Assembly: GCA_945273835.1 (NCBI GenBank)
Contig: CALYPL010000010.1
Coordinates: forward strand, 1-64,000
DNA length: 64,000 nucleotides
Source: an uncultured Dysgonomonas sp.
GTDB lineage: Bacteria > Bacteroidota > Bacteroidia > Bacteroidales > Dysgonomonadaceae
Reading direction: 5' to 3'
Both the position numbers and the translations under genes were made by a program. Shown piece by piece: positions 55,805 through 64,000 of the stretch. A model generated the notes under the pieces. That model ran no database searches, was not told the origin of the DNA, and worked only from the letters and a program-made list of their open reading frames with translations. Positions within the stretch are counted from its first letter, which is position 1. Each line of letters opens with the position of its first letter.

Positions 55805-57033
55805 AAATTGTACACGTATCAACATATATGAGTGGAGGTGCCGGTGTAGCCGCTTTTAGGCTGCATAAGGCATTATTTGAAAGAGGTATAGACTCTTCTT
55901 TTCTTGTAAAATCAGGCAGTTGTAATCAAAACGATAATCAGCATATTTTGAAATGCCCACCCTATTATCCAATTTCTTACAGAATAAAAAAAAAATTGGG
56001 TATTTCAAATGATGATCTTTATTTCAAAAACCTTAATAAGAAACAATTGTCGTACGATATTGCTACCTTACCAGTAGCACCTTTCAGAATAGAAGACCAA
56101 CAGATTGTAAAAGAAGCAGATATTATACATTTACATTGGGTCTCTGACTTTTTAAATTTTCCCACATTTTTTAAATCGGTAAAACAGCCTATTGTTTGGA
56201 CTCTCCATGACATGAACACATTTAAAGGATTCTTTCATTATGATGGTGATTATGAAAGAAACAAAAATGAGTTTTTTAAAGCAACAGATAAGAAAATACG
56301 TCAACTTAAGAATCAATCAATACATACTAAAGACAACATCTTTATTGTCAGTCCATCAAAATGGTTAGGAAATTTATCCCAAAACAGTGACATCCTGCAT
56401 GATTACTATCATGATGTAATTCCCTATAATCTAGACTTCAACCTGTTTCCATCAATAGACAGACAAAAAGCCAAAGAGCAACTTGGGATAAACAACGGGT
56501 TAAAGACTTTACTATTTGTCGCAAATGAAATTAATTCCTATCGAAAAGGATTCGATTTGCTTATTGATGCCATAAGAAACCTAAATCGAACCGATTTCAA
56601 TTTAATAAGTATTGGTGCAGGTGGTAATTATTTTGAAATAAATAACAACATCAAACATATTCATATCGAACAAATTAATAGTCTATCCGAATTGAATATG
56701 TTATATTCTGGAGCTGATATAACTATTTTGCCTTCGCGTGAAGACAATTTGCCGAATGTCATGCTTGAATCGTTTGCCAATGGAACCCCTGTTATGTCTT
56801 TCAGTAATGGAGGCATGGCAGAACACATCGCCACCGGCAAAAATGGTATATTAATTACCGAAATCAACTCTGAGATATTGAAATCCAATATTGCAGATTT
56901 TCTGGATAACAAATATACATTTGACAATCAAGCTGTAAGACAGTATGCAAAAGATCAATTTTCGGAAAGTATTCAGGTTGAAAAATACATAAACTTGTAT
57001 AAAAACATATTGAATCAAAATATAAAGTCATGA
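55801..57033 (+). CDS. GT4 glycosyltransferase
   Basis: 410 residues, GT-B fold: MKIVHVSTYMSGGAGVAAF at the N-terminus, the central interdomain segment VWTLHDMN, and the donor-binding motif near the C-terminus, PSREDNLPNVMLESFANGTPV with EX7E glutamates. The start overlaps the stop of the previous gene (ATGA). It is the only GT4 enzyme in the visible cluster. Donor unknown. Confidence 0.9.
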   Translation: MKIVHVSTYMSGGAGVAAFRLHKALFERGIDSSFLVKSGSCNQNDNQHILKCPPYYPISYRIKKKLGISNDDLYFKNLNKKQLSYDIATLPVAPFRIEDQQIVKEADIIHLHWVSDFLNFPTFFKSVKQPIVWTLHDMNTFKGFFHYDGDYERNKNEFFKATDKKIRQLKNQSIHTKDNIFIVSPSKWLGNLSQNSDILHDYYHDVIPYNLDFNLFPSIDRQKAKEQLGINNGLKTLLFVANEINSYRKGFDLLIDAIRNLNRTDFNLISIGAGGNYFEINNNIKHIHIEQINSLSELNMLYSGADITILPSREDNLPNVMLESFANGTPVMSFSNGGMAEHIATGKNGILITEINSEILKSNIADFLDNKYTFDNQAVRQYAKDQFSESIQVEKYINLYKNILNQNIKS

Positions 57034-57827
57034 AATTATCCATAATAACAATCAATTACAATAATGCAATTGGTCTGGATAGAACTTTAAAAAGCATAAC
57101 AAGCCTTGATACTAATCTTTTTGAGTATATAGTAATAGATGGCGGTTCAACTGATAATAGTGTCGATATTATAAAACAATATGCAAAAGATATTGATTAT
57201 TGGATTAGTGAACCCGACAAGGGAATATACAATGCAATGAATAAAGGTATTAAACATGCAAATGGAGAATACCTTTTATTTATCAATAGTGGCGACATAA
57301 TAAATAATGACACTAACATCAGAACAGTCATAGAACATTTATCAGGAGAAGACATAATATATTTCGACATTTTATTAATATTAGATAAGCAGGGAACTCA
57401 ATTCATAAAAATTTGTCCCGATTTCATAGACTTCAGATATTTCATAAAAGATGCATTACCTCATCAGTCAACATTTATCAAAAGAGAAAAAATAATTGAA
57501 TACGGTTATTATGACGAATCTATGAAAATATTCGGAGATTGGGCATTTTTTATGGATGCTATCTGTAAAATGCAATTGAGCTATAAGCATGTCAACGGAT
57601 ATTTTACCACTTTCTATGAAGATGGCATTAGTTCGCAACCCGAAAATAAGATCATCTTATTTAATGAATTAGATCAACACGTGCGCGAACATTATCAAAC
57701 ATTTAACCGATTATATGAAGAATGGGCAACTCAAAAAGAAGAATTGCATAAATTAAGATGTTCGAGAAGCCTGAAACTATTAAAAAAATTAGGTTTTATC
57801 AAATGGTTTAATGTTTATCCTGATTAA
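57030..57827 (+). CDS. GT2 glycosyltransferase 4 (tandem paralogue)
   Basis: 265 residues; LSIITINYNNAIGLDRTLKS, VIDGGSTDNSVDII, WISEPDKGIYNAMNKGIKHA and FINSGD. Same family as the WcaA-like 'EPDkGiYdAMNKGi' transferases. Overlaps the GT4 stop by four bases. Alignable end to end with the next gene, including the C-terminal KKLGFIKWFN. Confidence 0.88.
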   Translation: MKLSIITINYNNAIGLDRTLKSITSLDTNLFEYIVIDGGSTDNSVDIIKQYAKDIDYWISEPDKGIYNAMNKGIKHANGEYLLFINSGDIINNDTNIRTVIEHLSGEDIIYFDILLILDKQGTQFIKICPDFIDFRYFIKDALPHQSTFIKREKIIEYGYYDESMKIFGDWAFFMDAICKMQLSYKHVNGYFTTFYEDGISSQPENKIILFNELDQHVREHYQTFNRLYEEWATQKEELHKLRCSRSLKLLKKLGFIKWFNVYPD

Positions 57828-57836
57828 CTTTAACGA

Positions 57837-58643
57837 ATGAAAATCTCCATCATAACGATAAACTACAATGATGCTAAAGGTTTGGAAAGAACTATTAGCA
57901 GCGTGATTTCATCAAAGACAGATAATATTGAATATCTGGTTATTGATGGAGGTTCAAAGGATGAGAGCGTTTCAATCGTCAATAAATATAAAGAACATAT
58001 TGATTTTTGGGTCAGCGAACCCGACAATGGCATTTATAACGCTATGAATAAAGGCATTAAAGCCGCATCCGGCGATTATATCATGTTTATTAACAGCGGG
58101 GATTTAATTACTGATCATAAAAAATTTAAAGAACTTCTAACAGTCAAATATTCAGAAGACATTATTTATTTTAATCTCGAAATAGCAAATACAACGGATA
58201 ATAACCGCTTTATAAAAACTTATCCTGCAATACCCGATTTTAAATATTTTGCCGAAGACTCTTTGTCACATACCGGCACATTGATAAAAAAAGAAAGATT
58301 ATCAGAATACGGTTATTACAACGAGCATTTAAAAATTGTAGCAGATTGGGCTTTTTACTTAGACAGTATATTGAAAAATAAATGTACTTATCGTTATGTT
58401 GACGGGTGCTTTGCACGATTTTATTTAGGAGGATTAAGCTCTAATCCAGCCAATCTGAAAAAACTTTGGGAAGAAAAATCCGAACACATCAAAAATAATT
58501 ACCCCTTGTTTTTCACTATGTATCAAGATTGGATGCAAAAAAAAGCTGAACTTTATAAATTAAAATCTTCCATAACCGTAAGAACAGCAAGAAAACTCGG
58601 ATTGTTGAAATGGTTGAATGATTTTAGTAACTTTACCCAATGA
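57837..58643 (+). CDS. GT2 glycosyltransferase 5 (tandem paralogue)
   Basis: 268 residues; ISIITINYNDAKGLERTISS, VIDGGSKDESVSIV, WVSEPDNGIYNAMNKGIKAA and FINSGD. The C-terminal RKLGLLKWLN aligns with the preceding paralogue, so the pair arose by duplication of the whole gene. Separated from it by nine bases; overlaps the next gene by four. Confidence 0.88.
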   Translation: MKISIITINYNDAKGLERTISSVISSKTDNIEYLVIDGGSKDESVSIVNKYKEHIDFWVSEPDNGIYNAMNKGIKAASGDYIMFINSGDLITDHKKFKELLTVKYSEDIIYFNLEIANTTDNNRFIKTYPAIPDFKYFAEDSLSHTGTLIKKERLSEYGYYNEHLKIVADWAFYLDSILKNKCTYRYVDGCFARFYLGGLSSNPANLKKLWEEKSEHIKNNYPLFFTMYQDWMQKKAELYKLKSSITVRTARKLGLLKWLNDFSNFTQ

Positions 58644-59500
58644 ATCCCACAATTTCTATAATAATACCTTGTTACAATCAGGCTAAATATTTGTCCGAAT
58701 GCCTTCACTCCGTTTTAGATCAAACATATACAAACTGGGAGTGTCTGATTATTAACGATGGTTCGCCTGATGACACTGAAAATCTGGCAAAGGAATGGTG
58801 TCATAAAGATAAACGCATAAAATATTATTATAAAGCAAATAGCGGGGTTTGCGACACTCGAAATTTTGGAATAAAACACGCTCAAGGCGAATTTATTATG
58901 CCCTTAGACGCAGATGACAAAATTGCTCCCCCTTACATAGAAAAAGCACTAAAGATTTTTGAAAACAACCCCAATACTAAATTGGTTTATTGCAATACAA
59001 TTTTTTTCGGAGCTAAGAATTATGCAAAAACTGACGTAGAATATTCATTTAAACATTTGCTCTACGAAAACATAATACATCATGCCGGCATATACCGAAA
59101 ATCAGATTTCCTTAAAACACAAGGGTATAATTTAAACATGCATGATGGTCTCGAAGATTGGGATTTTTGGCTTACATTAATCAATCCGGAAGATAAAGTA
59201 GTAAAATTAGACGGCTATTTCTACAACTATCGAATAAAAGATATATCACGTTCCACCCTCATAGACAAAGCAAAAAATGAAGAATTGATACTTCAGATAT
59301 TTAAAAATCATTTATCCGTATATCTCAAGTACTTCAATCCGATAAGAGATCACAACGAAGCCCTTTTTTACAAAGCCACATTCCAACGAATCAAAAGCGA
59401 AAAAGAATACAGATTAGGAACATTCTTTTTCTTCCCGATAAATTATATAAAACGGGTTCTTTGGCGTAAAAAATTGAAAAAAGAAAATCGACAGTCATGA
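58640..59500 (+). CDS. GT2 glycosyltransferase 6 (paralogue of 2)
   Basis: 286 residues; ISIIIPCYNQAKYLSECLHS, NDGSPDDTENLAKEW, the metal-site segment MPLDADDKIAPPYIEKAL and GLEDWDFWLTLI. Shared runs with the gene at 54026 include DKRIKY and LDADDKIAP. Overlaps both neighbours by four bases, so it is translationally linked. Confidence 0.88.
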   Translation: MNPTISIIIPCYNQAKYLSECLHSVLDQTYTNWECLIINDGSPDDTENLAKEWCHKDKRIKYYYKANSGVCDTRNFGIKHAQGEFIMPLDADDKIAPPYIEKALKIFENNPNTKLVYCNTIFFGAKNYAKTDVEYSFKHLLYENIIHHAGIYRKSDFLKTQGYNLNMHDGLEDWDFWLTLINPEDKVVKLDGYFYNYRIKDISRSTLIDKAKNEELILQIFKNHLSVYLKYFNPIRDHNEALFYKATFQRIKSEKEYRLGTFFFFPINYIKRVLWRKKLKKENRQS

Positions 59501-60351
59501 AAGTCAATATCATACTCATCACATATAATCATTCAGAATACATTCGTCAGGCAGTTGAAAGTATAATAATGCAAAAAACCGCTCATGAAGTTGAAATCAT
59601 CATAGCCGATGATGCTTCGACAGACGACACCGTAAAGATTATTCAAGAGTATTCCGATAAATCTCTTTTTTCATTTACATTCTTGCCCCAAACCACTAAT
59701 CTCGGATTCATAAAAAATTATCAACGAGCTTTCGGAGCTTGTAAAGGCGATTACATCGCTATTCTTGAAGGAGACGACTATTGGACAAGTCCATTTCACC
59801 TCGACAAACATGTCAGCTTTTTAGAAGAACATCGGGAATGTACAATGAGTTATAACAGGCATGTAAGATATTGGGTCGATCAAAATCGATTTGAAGTATT
59901 TGACTGGCATTCAGACGAAACATATAAATACATAACAGCCCAACGGCAAGTTTTAGAAAACTGTATCGGAACATTTTCTTGCTGCGTATTTCGAGGAAAT
60001 CTGATCAGGCATTTGCCCCAAAACCTGTTTGACTTAGAATTTGCCGATTGGTTGATGGGTATTATCATGGGGCAATACGGATTTTTGGCATATCAGAAAG
60101 ATGTGACCTCCGCATATCGCATACACGACAAAGGACAATGGTCAGGCATGAGTAATGAAGCCCAGATGAAAGAAGTAATACGCATGATTGATATGTATGA
60201 CCAATTTCTGAATCATAAATACACAAAAGAGTTTAAACAGCATAAAAACAGACTTGAAATCATGTTAAACGGAGATAAAACAGTAAAAGGTTCCGTAAAG
60301 AAAATAACACCTCGATTTGTCCGCAATATTTATAGAAATATATTTAAGTGA
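59497..60351 (+). CDS. GT2 glycosyltransferase 7
   Basis: 284 residues; VNIILITYNHSEYIRQAVES, IADDASTDDTVKII, ILEGDDYWTSPFHLDKHVSF. The LEGDDYW variant of the metal site is shared with the gene at 62394. A 177-base gap follows, the largest within the cluster. Confidence 0.88.
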   Translation: MKVNIILITYNHSEYIRQAVESIIMQKTAHEVEIIIADDASTDDTVKIIQEYSDKSLFSFTFLPQTTNLGFIKNYQRAFGACKGDYIAILEGDDYWTSPFHLDKHVSFLEEHRECTMSYNRHVRYWVDQNRFEVFDWHSDETYKYITAQRQVLENCIGTFSCCVFRGNLIRHLPQNLFDLEFADWLMGIIMGQYGFLAYQKDVTSAYRIHDKGQWSGMSNEAQMKEVIRMIDMYDQFLNHKYTKEFKQHKNRLEIMLNGDKTVKGSVKKITPRFVRNIYRNIFK

Positions 60352-60528
60352 AAACAAGCAAACCATTTAATATAACAGAATAAATATATAGAAATTAAAC
60401 CGAAAGAACTATATTTATCTATAATAACAACACAATCACAGAAAATTACTCAAATAAAAAAACGGTGAATTCTGTTACCTGTGTTACTTTTTAAGAATAA
60501 AAAAATTTGCAATCAACACAACAAAGAC

Positions 60529-61644
60529 ATGAGCGATAACAAAATATATGTGACTCAACCGGCAATGCCGCCATTAGAAGAGTTCATCCCATATTTAGAG
60601 CAAATCTGGAACAATAAATGGCTGACAAATAACGGACCATTTCATCAACAGTTTGAAAAAGAACTAGCCGATTACCTCGGCGTAAAATACTTGTCACTAT
60701 TTTCAAACGGAACACTCGCACTCATTACCGCTTTGCAAGCCTTGCGCATAACAGGAGAAGTAATAACAACACCATTTAGTTTTGTTGCCACCACCCATTC
60801 ATTATGGTGGAACAATATCAAACCTGTTTTTGTAGACATTGAAGAAAATTGTTACAATTTAGATCCTGCAAAAATAGAAGCCGCCATCACTCCGCAGACC
60901 ACGGCTATTATGCCTGTACATGTATACGGCAATCCTTGTAATGTAGAAGAAATTCAGCGGATAGCCGATGTATATGGCCTGCGCGTTATTTATGATGCCG
61001 CTCACGCCTTTGGAGTAAAAAAAGGAGGACAATCCGTGTTAAATTGGGGCGATCTATCCATATTAAGTTTCCATGCCACTAAAGTTTACAATACAATTGA
61101 AGGCGGAGCGATAGTTTGTCAGGACGAAAAAACGAAGCAACGTATCGACTTGCTTAAAAACTTCGGATTCAGAAATGAAGTTACCGTGATTGAACCCGGA
61201 ATAAACGCCAAAATGAATGAATTGCAGGCTGCATACGGTTCATTACAACTGAAATATGTTGATGGCTATATAGTCAAACGTAAAGAAATAACGTCTTTAT
61301 ACAAAGAGTTATTGACAGGAGTTGCAGGTATTAGTTTTATCGAAGACAGCAGATCAGATGTAGAATACAATTACGCCTACTTCCCGATACGTGTCAACAC
61401 TGCAGAGTACGGCATTAGCCGTGACGATTTGTATCTAAAGATGCAGGAACACGATATTTTCGGGCGACGCTACTTCTATCCCTTAATTAGTGATTTCCCG
61501 ACTTATAAAGGTATGCCTTCGGCAAAAGCCGACAACCTGCCTGTGGCAACACAAGTGGCAAAAGAAATTATCTGCCTGCCTATTTATCCGCATCTTGAAG
61601 AAAGCGAGATCAGAAAAATATGTGATATAATCAGAAATAAATAA
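60529..61644 (+). CDS. DegT/DnrJ/EryC1-type sugar aminotransferase
   Basis: 371 residues, PLP-dependent. Chosen start is MSDNKIYVTQPAMPPLEEF; the frame opens upstream at a GTG (60481) but this start is the family one. The PLP lysine is Lys185 in SFHATKVYN, with EGG following; FSNGTLAL (58-65) and YDAAHAFG (155-162) are standard. With the formyltransferase downstream it should make dTDP-4-amino-4,6-dideoxyglucose or the galactose epimer from the 4-keto sugar (VioA/FdtB-like). Epimer not decidable here. Confidence 0.9.
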   Translation: MSDNKIYVTQPAMPPLEEFIPYLEQIWNNKWLTNNGPFHQQFEKELADYLGVKYLSLFSNGTLALITALQALRITGEVITTPFSFVATTHSLWWNNIKPVFVDIEENCYNLDPAKIEAAITPQTTAIMPVHVYGNPCNVEEIQRIADVYGLRVIYDAAHAFGVKKGGQSVLNWGDLSILSFHATKVYNTIEGGAIVCQDEKTKQRIDLLKNFGFRNEVTVIEPGINAKMNELQAAYGSLQLKYVDGYIVKRKEITSLYKELLTGVAGISFIEDSRSDVEYNYAYFPIRVNTAEYGISRDDLYLKMQEHDIFGRRYFYPLISDFPTYKGMPSAKADNLPVATQVAKEIICLPIYPHLEESEIRKICDIIRNK

Positions 61645-62393
61645 TGGTGCAACAAAAAAAGATATTGGTCATTACAGATAACGGACTTCTTTATAACGAG
61701 GTTAAACACATCCTTGATGCGGAATTTAAAGAGATTGCTCCCTGCTTTACCTTTAAAAGAAGTAAAAACTCATCAAAAAAAAGGCTTTACACAGCGGGAA
61801 TTGAGCATCTTGAAGAGGTAAATATTAAAGAAGACTATGCATCTGTTATTCATGATTTTGACATAATAATATCTTTACATTGCAAACAAATCTTTCCATC
61901 GGAGTTAGTCAACAAAAAATTATGTATCAACATTCATCCCGGATATAATCCGTACAATAGAGGTTGGTATCCGCAGGTTTTCGCAATAATCGGAGGCAAT
62001 CGGTTAGGAGCAACCATCCACATCATGGATGAGCAGGTAGATCATGGTGCAATAATCGCTCGCAAAGAAGTTACCATCAAAAGCTATTATACATCAAAAG
62101 AAGCCTACGAAGAAGTTTTAAAAGCAGAAATGGATCTGTTCAGAGAAAATATAGCTCAGATCGTTTCAGGAAATTTCTCAATCAGTAATCCTGAAACAGA
62201 AGGAGAATACCATTCAATAGATGATTACAACAGGCTTTGCCAACTCAATCCTGATGAAAAGCTGACAATGGGCGAAGCCATTGACAAACTGAGAGCTTTG
62301 AGCCACGGAGAATATAAAAACGCGTACTTCATTGATAAGGACGGCAATAAAATCTATGTGAAACTCGAACTCACAAAAAGCGAAACAAAATAG
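61644..62393 (+). CDS. dTDP-4-amino-4,6-dideoxyhexose N-formyltransferase (VioF/QdtF-like)
   Basis: 249-residue N10-formyl-tetrahydrofolate-dependent transferase. The catalytic triad is Asn96 and His98 (INIHPG) with Asp133 (DEQVDHGAI). The HPGYNPYNRGWYP stretch is characteristic of the sugar formyltransferases. It overlaps the aminotransferase by one base (TAATG), so the two act in sequence to produce a 4-formamido-4,6-dideoxyhexose. The dTDP-glucose genes rmlA and rmlB are not in the window. Confidence 0.88.
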   Translation: MVQQKKILVITDNGLLYNEVKHILDAEFKEIAPCFTFKRSKNSSKKRLYTAGIEHLEEVNIKEDYASVIHDFDIIISLHCKQIFPSELVNKKLCINIHPGYNPYNRGWYPQVFAIIGGNRLGATIHIMDEQVDHGAIIARKEVTIKSYYTSKEAYEEVLKAEMDLFRENIAQIVSGNFSISNPETEGEYHSIDDYNRLCQLNPDEKLTMGEAIDKLRALSHGEYKNAYFIDKDGNKIYVKLELTKSETK

Positions 62394-63263
62394 ATGGAAA
62401 AGCCTTTAGTATCGGTTTGTCTGATCACATACAATCAAGAAAAGTTTATAAGAGAAACGCTTGACGGTATTTTGATGCAAAAAACCGACTTTCACGTTGA
62501 AGTAGTTATCGGAGAAGATTGCAGTACAGACAGTACACGCCTGATCTGTGACGAATATATATCTAAATTTCCCGACAAAATCCGCTCTTTATATCACACA
62601 AAAAACGTGGGAATGGCGCAAAACTGGATATTGACGATGAAGGCTTGCAAAGGGAAATACATCGCCATCTGCGAAGGTGACGACTATTGGACAGACCCGC
62701 TAAAGCTCCAAAAACAAGCCGATCTGATGGAAGCGCACCCCGAATATTCGATGTGCGCTCATAACGCCGATATCCTTGAATATGGCAATCTAAAAAAATT
62801 GCCACCTATAAACTCAACAGAGCTTGACATCAATGATATTATACAAAAAGACTGGGGTATAATGACGGCTTCGATTATGTTCCGATCAGATGAGTTGGCT
62901 ATCCCCGAATGGTATGGTGAGATTAAGAATTGTGACTACGCGTTGCAATTATTGATGGGTACGAAAGGCAAGATGGGGATTTTACCCGATATTATGTCAG
63001 TATACCGTAAACACGAGGCGGGCATATCAAGTACCTTACGTCCCCTTAGCCAAGCAGCGTGGATTATATATTTGCTTTTTGAATTTAATACATATACAAG
63101 CAAGAAATATCACCAAGAGATAATCGCCAAGATCAAACGGATATATCACAATCAAATAGGCTTTGCCCAAGAATATAGCTTAAAAAAAGCAACGGCTGTT
63201 TTAAGATTTTATCGTATGTTTGTGCCTATCGCTCCCTTTGCCATTCGTAAATTAAGGTCATGA
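62394..63263 (+). CDS. GT2 glycosyltransferase 8
   Basis: 289 residues; VSVCLITYNQEKFIRETLDG, IGEDCSTDSTRLICD, AICEGDDYWTDPLKLQKQAD. Paralogue of the 59497 gene (shared ITYN, MQKT, EGDDYW). The ATG directly follows the formyltransferase stop, and the gene overlaps the next by four bases. It may transfer the formamido sugar, by position only. Confidence 0.88.
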   Translation: MEKPLVSVCLITYNQEKFIRETLDGILMQKTDFHVEVVIGEDCSTDSTRLICDEYISKFPDKIRSLYHTKNVGMAQNWILTMKACKGKYIAICEGDDYWTDPLKLQKQADLMEAHPEYSMCAHNADILEYGNLKKLPPINSTELDINDIIQKDWGIMTASIMFRSDELAIPEWYGEIKNCDYALQLLMGTKGKMGILPDIMSVYRKHEAGISSTLRPLSQAAWIIYLLFEFNTYTSKKYHQEIIAKIKRIYHNQIGFAQEYSLKKATAVLRFYRMFVPIAPFAIRKLRS

Positions 63264-64000
63264 AATTATCTGTCATAACAATCAATCTGAATAACGAGAA
63301 AGGTTTGCGTCAAACTTTAGAAAGTATTGCCTGTCAAACGTTTCCAGATTATGAATTAATAGTGATAGACGGAGGTTCTACCGATGGCAGTATAGATATA
63401 ATAAAAAACTATCAACACAAAATCAGCTATTGGATCAGTGAGCCGGATAATGGTATTTACCATGCAATGAATAAAGGAATCAGACAGTCGAAAGGAGATT
63501 ATCTGTATTTCCTCAACTCCGGCGACAAACTGGCATCCGATACAGTTTTAAACGAAGTTTTCAGTTCAACGATCAATTCTCCGTTTATTTGCGGAAACTT
63601 TATCACGGAATCAAAAGGTATCTTCAAACAGGAATATCCTTATAAAAACAGAGATTGGAGCTTCGCGCTCTATGATATTTATTCGGGAGATTTATGTCAT
63701 CAGGCGTTTTTTATCAATAAGAATATGTTCAATCAATATGGTCTTTATGATGAACGTCTGAAAATATCCGCCGACTGGAAACTATTTTTTGTTGCCATAG
63801 GCATTAATCATCAAGAAGTTATATACAAAGATATTGATGTAGTTATCTACAATATGGACGGGCTCAGTTCGACTATTGGCGGTAAGTTTATCCACGAAGA
63901 ACGTAAAAGCATTGTTTTTGAAGAACTACCCTATTCTACGGCTTCAAAATTGGAGCGACTGTACACTCTCGAACAGAATTCTTATATCTCCGATATCATA
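63260..64000 (+). CDS. GT2 glycosyltransferase 9 (partial)
   Basis: The first 247 residues are visible and the frame is open at the window edge. MKLSVITINLNNEKGLRQTL, IDGGSTDGSIDII, WISEPDNGIYHAMNKGIRQS and FLNSGDK place it with the tandem pair at 57030 and 57837. Overlaps the preceding stop by four bases. The cluster continues beyond the window. Confidence 0.88.
   Translation, partial: MKLSVITINLNNEKGLRQTLESIACQTFPDYELIVIDGGSTDGSIDIIKNYQHKISYWISEPDNGIYHAMNKGIRQSKGDYLYFLNSGDKLASDTVLNEVFSSTINSPFICGNFITESKGIFKQEYPYKNRDWSFALYDIYSGDLCHQAFFINKNMFNQYGLYDERLKISADWKLFFVAIGINHQEVIYKDIDVVIYNMDGLSSTIGGKFIHEERKSIVFEELPYSTASKLERLYTLEQNSYISDII

Noticed and set aside
1..64000. tRNA genes, rRNA, CRISPR arrays, integrases
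   Set aside because: None seen by eye: no cloverleaf-like sequence in the gaps, no regularly spaced repeats and no recombinase motifs. A covariance-model scan could still find short RNAs.

Overview
The window comes from an AT-rich Bacteroidota genome, most likely order Bacteroidales and near Dysgonomonas/Parabacteroides (the genus is a guess). The evidence is SusC/SusD and TonB-receptor loci, lipoproteins with an acidic surface-export signal (CSDDDD), Bacteroidota-type promoters (TAnnTTTG at about -7), and clade-typical DUF4834, DUF4374, DUF4843, PKD-like and OmpH proteins. I see no tRNA, rRNA, CRISPR array, intact insertion sequence or prophage.

Layout. 1-2.3 kb (minus): purC, a zeta-toxin-like kinase, an overlapping 59-residue ORF, and ubiE cut by the window edge. 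2.6-3.5 kb (plus): two small membrane proteins (DUF4190-like, DUF2752). 3.5-11.8 kb (minus): an arginine cluster (argR, GNAT acetyltransferase, argG, argC, argD) interrupted by a MutS-like ATPase and trailed by a GH25 lysozyme; birA and an MmcQ/YjbR protein lie upstream. A double ArgR-type operator covers the argR promoter. 11.8-13.1 kb is a gene-free, very AT-rich stretch. 13.1-21.8 kb (plus): a five-gene SusC/SusD operon with DUF4843 and PKD-like lipoproteins and a TlpA-type thioredoxin but no glycan enzyme. 21.9-23.6 kb: a secreted protein with internal repeats. 23.7-28.6 kb (minus): a TonB receptor with two tandem paralogous DUF4374 lipoproteins, facing a divergent AraC regulator (29.0-29.9 kb) whose upstream region carries a 13-bp direct repeat at 21-bp pitch.

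30-49.9 kb is mostly housekeeping: DUF4834, upp, aroE, an OmpH-like protein, pepD, clpP-clpX-recQ, coaD, a CtpA protease, a DPP IV-like peptidase, a HAD hydrolase, a mtaB/acyltransferase/glycosyltransferase operon, an acyl-CoA synthetase and a small lipoprotein.

50-64 kb (plus) is a surface-polysaccharide cluster that runs off the right edge. It holds an ABC-2 permease and an ATPase with a Wzt-like C-terminal domain, a GT11 fucosyltransferase, one GT4, nine GT2 glycosyltransferases (the last truncated) in paralogous sets, and a sugar aminotransferase plus sugar N-formyltransferase that should make a dTDP-4-formamido-4,6-dideoxyhexose. Many genes overlap by ATGA, so much of the cluster is probably one transcript.

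The most distinctive observations are the kinase/small-ORF pair between purC and ubiE, the ArgR double operator, the araC-side direct repeat next to the duplicated DUF4374 lipoproteins, the enzyme-free SusCD-TlpA operon, and the duplicated glycosyltransferases with a formylated-sugar pathway. None proves a new system by itself.
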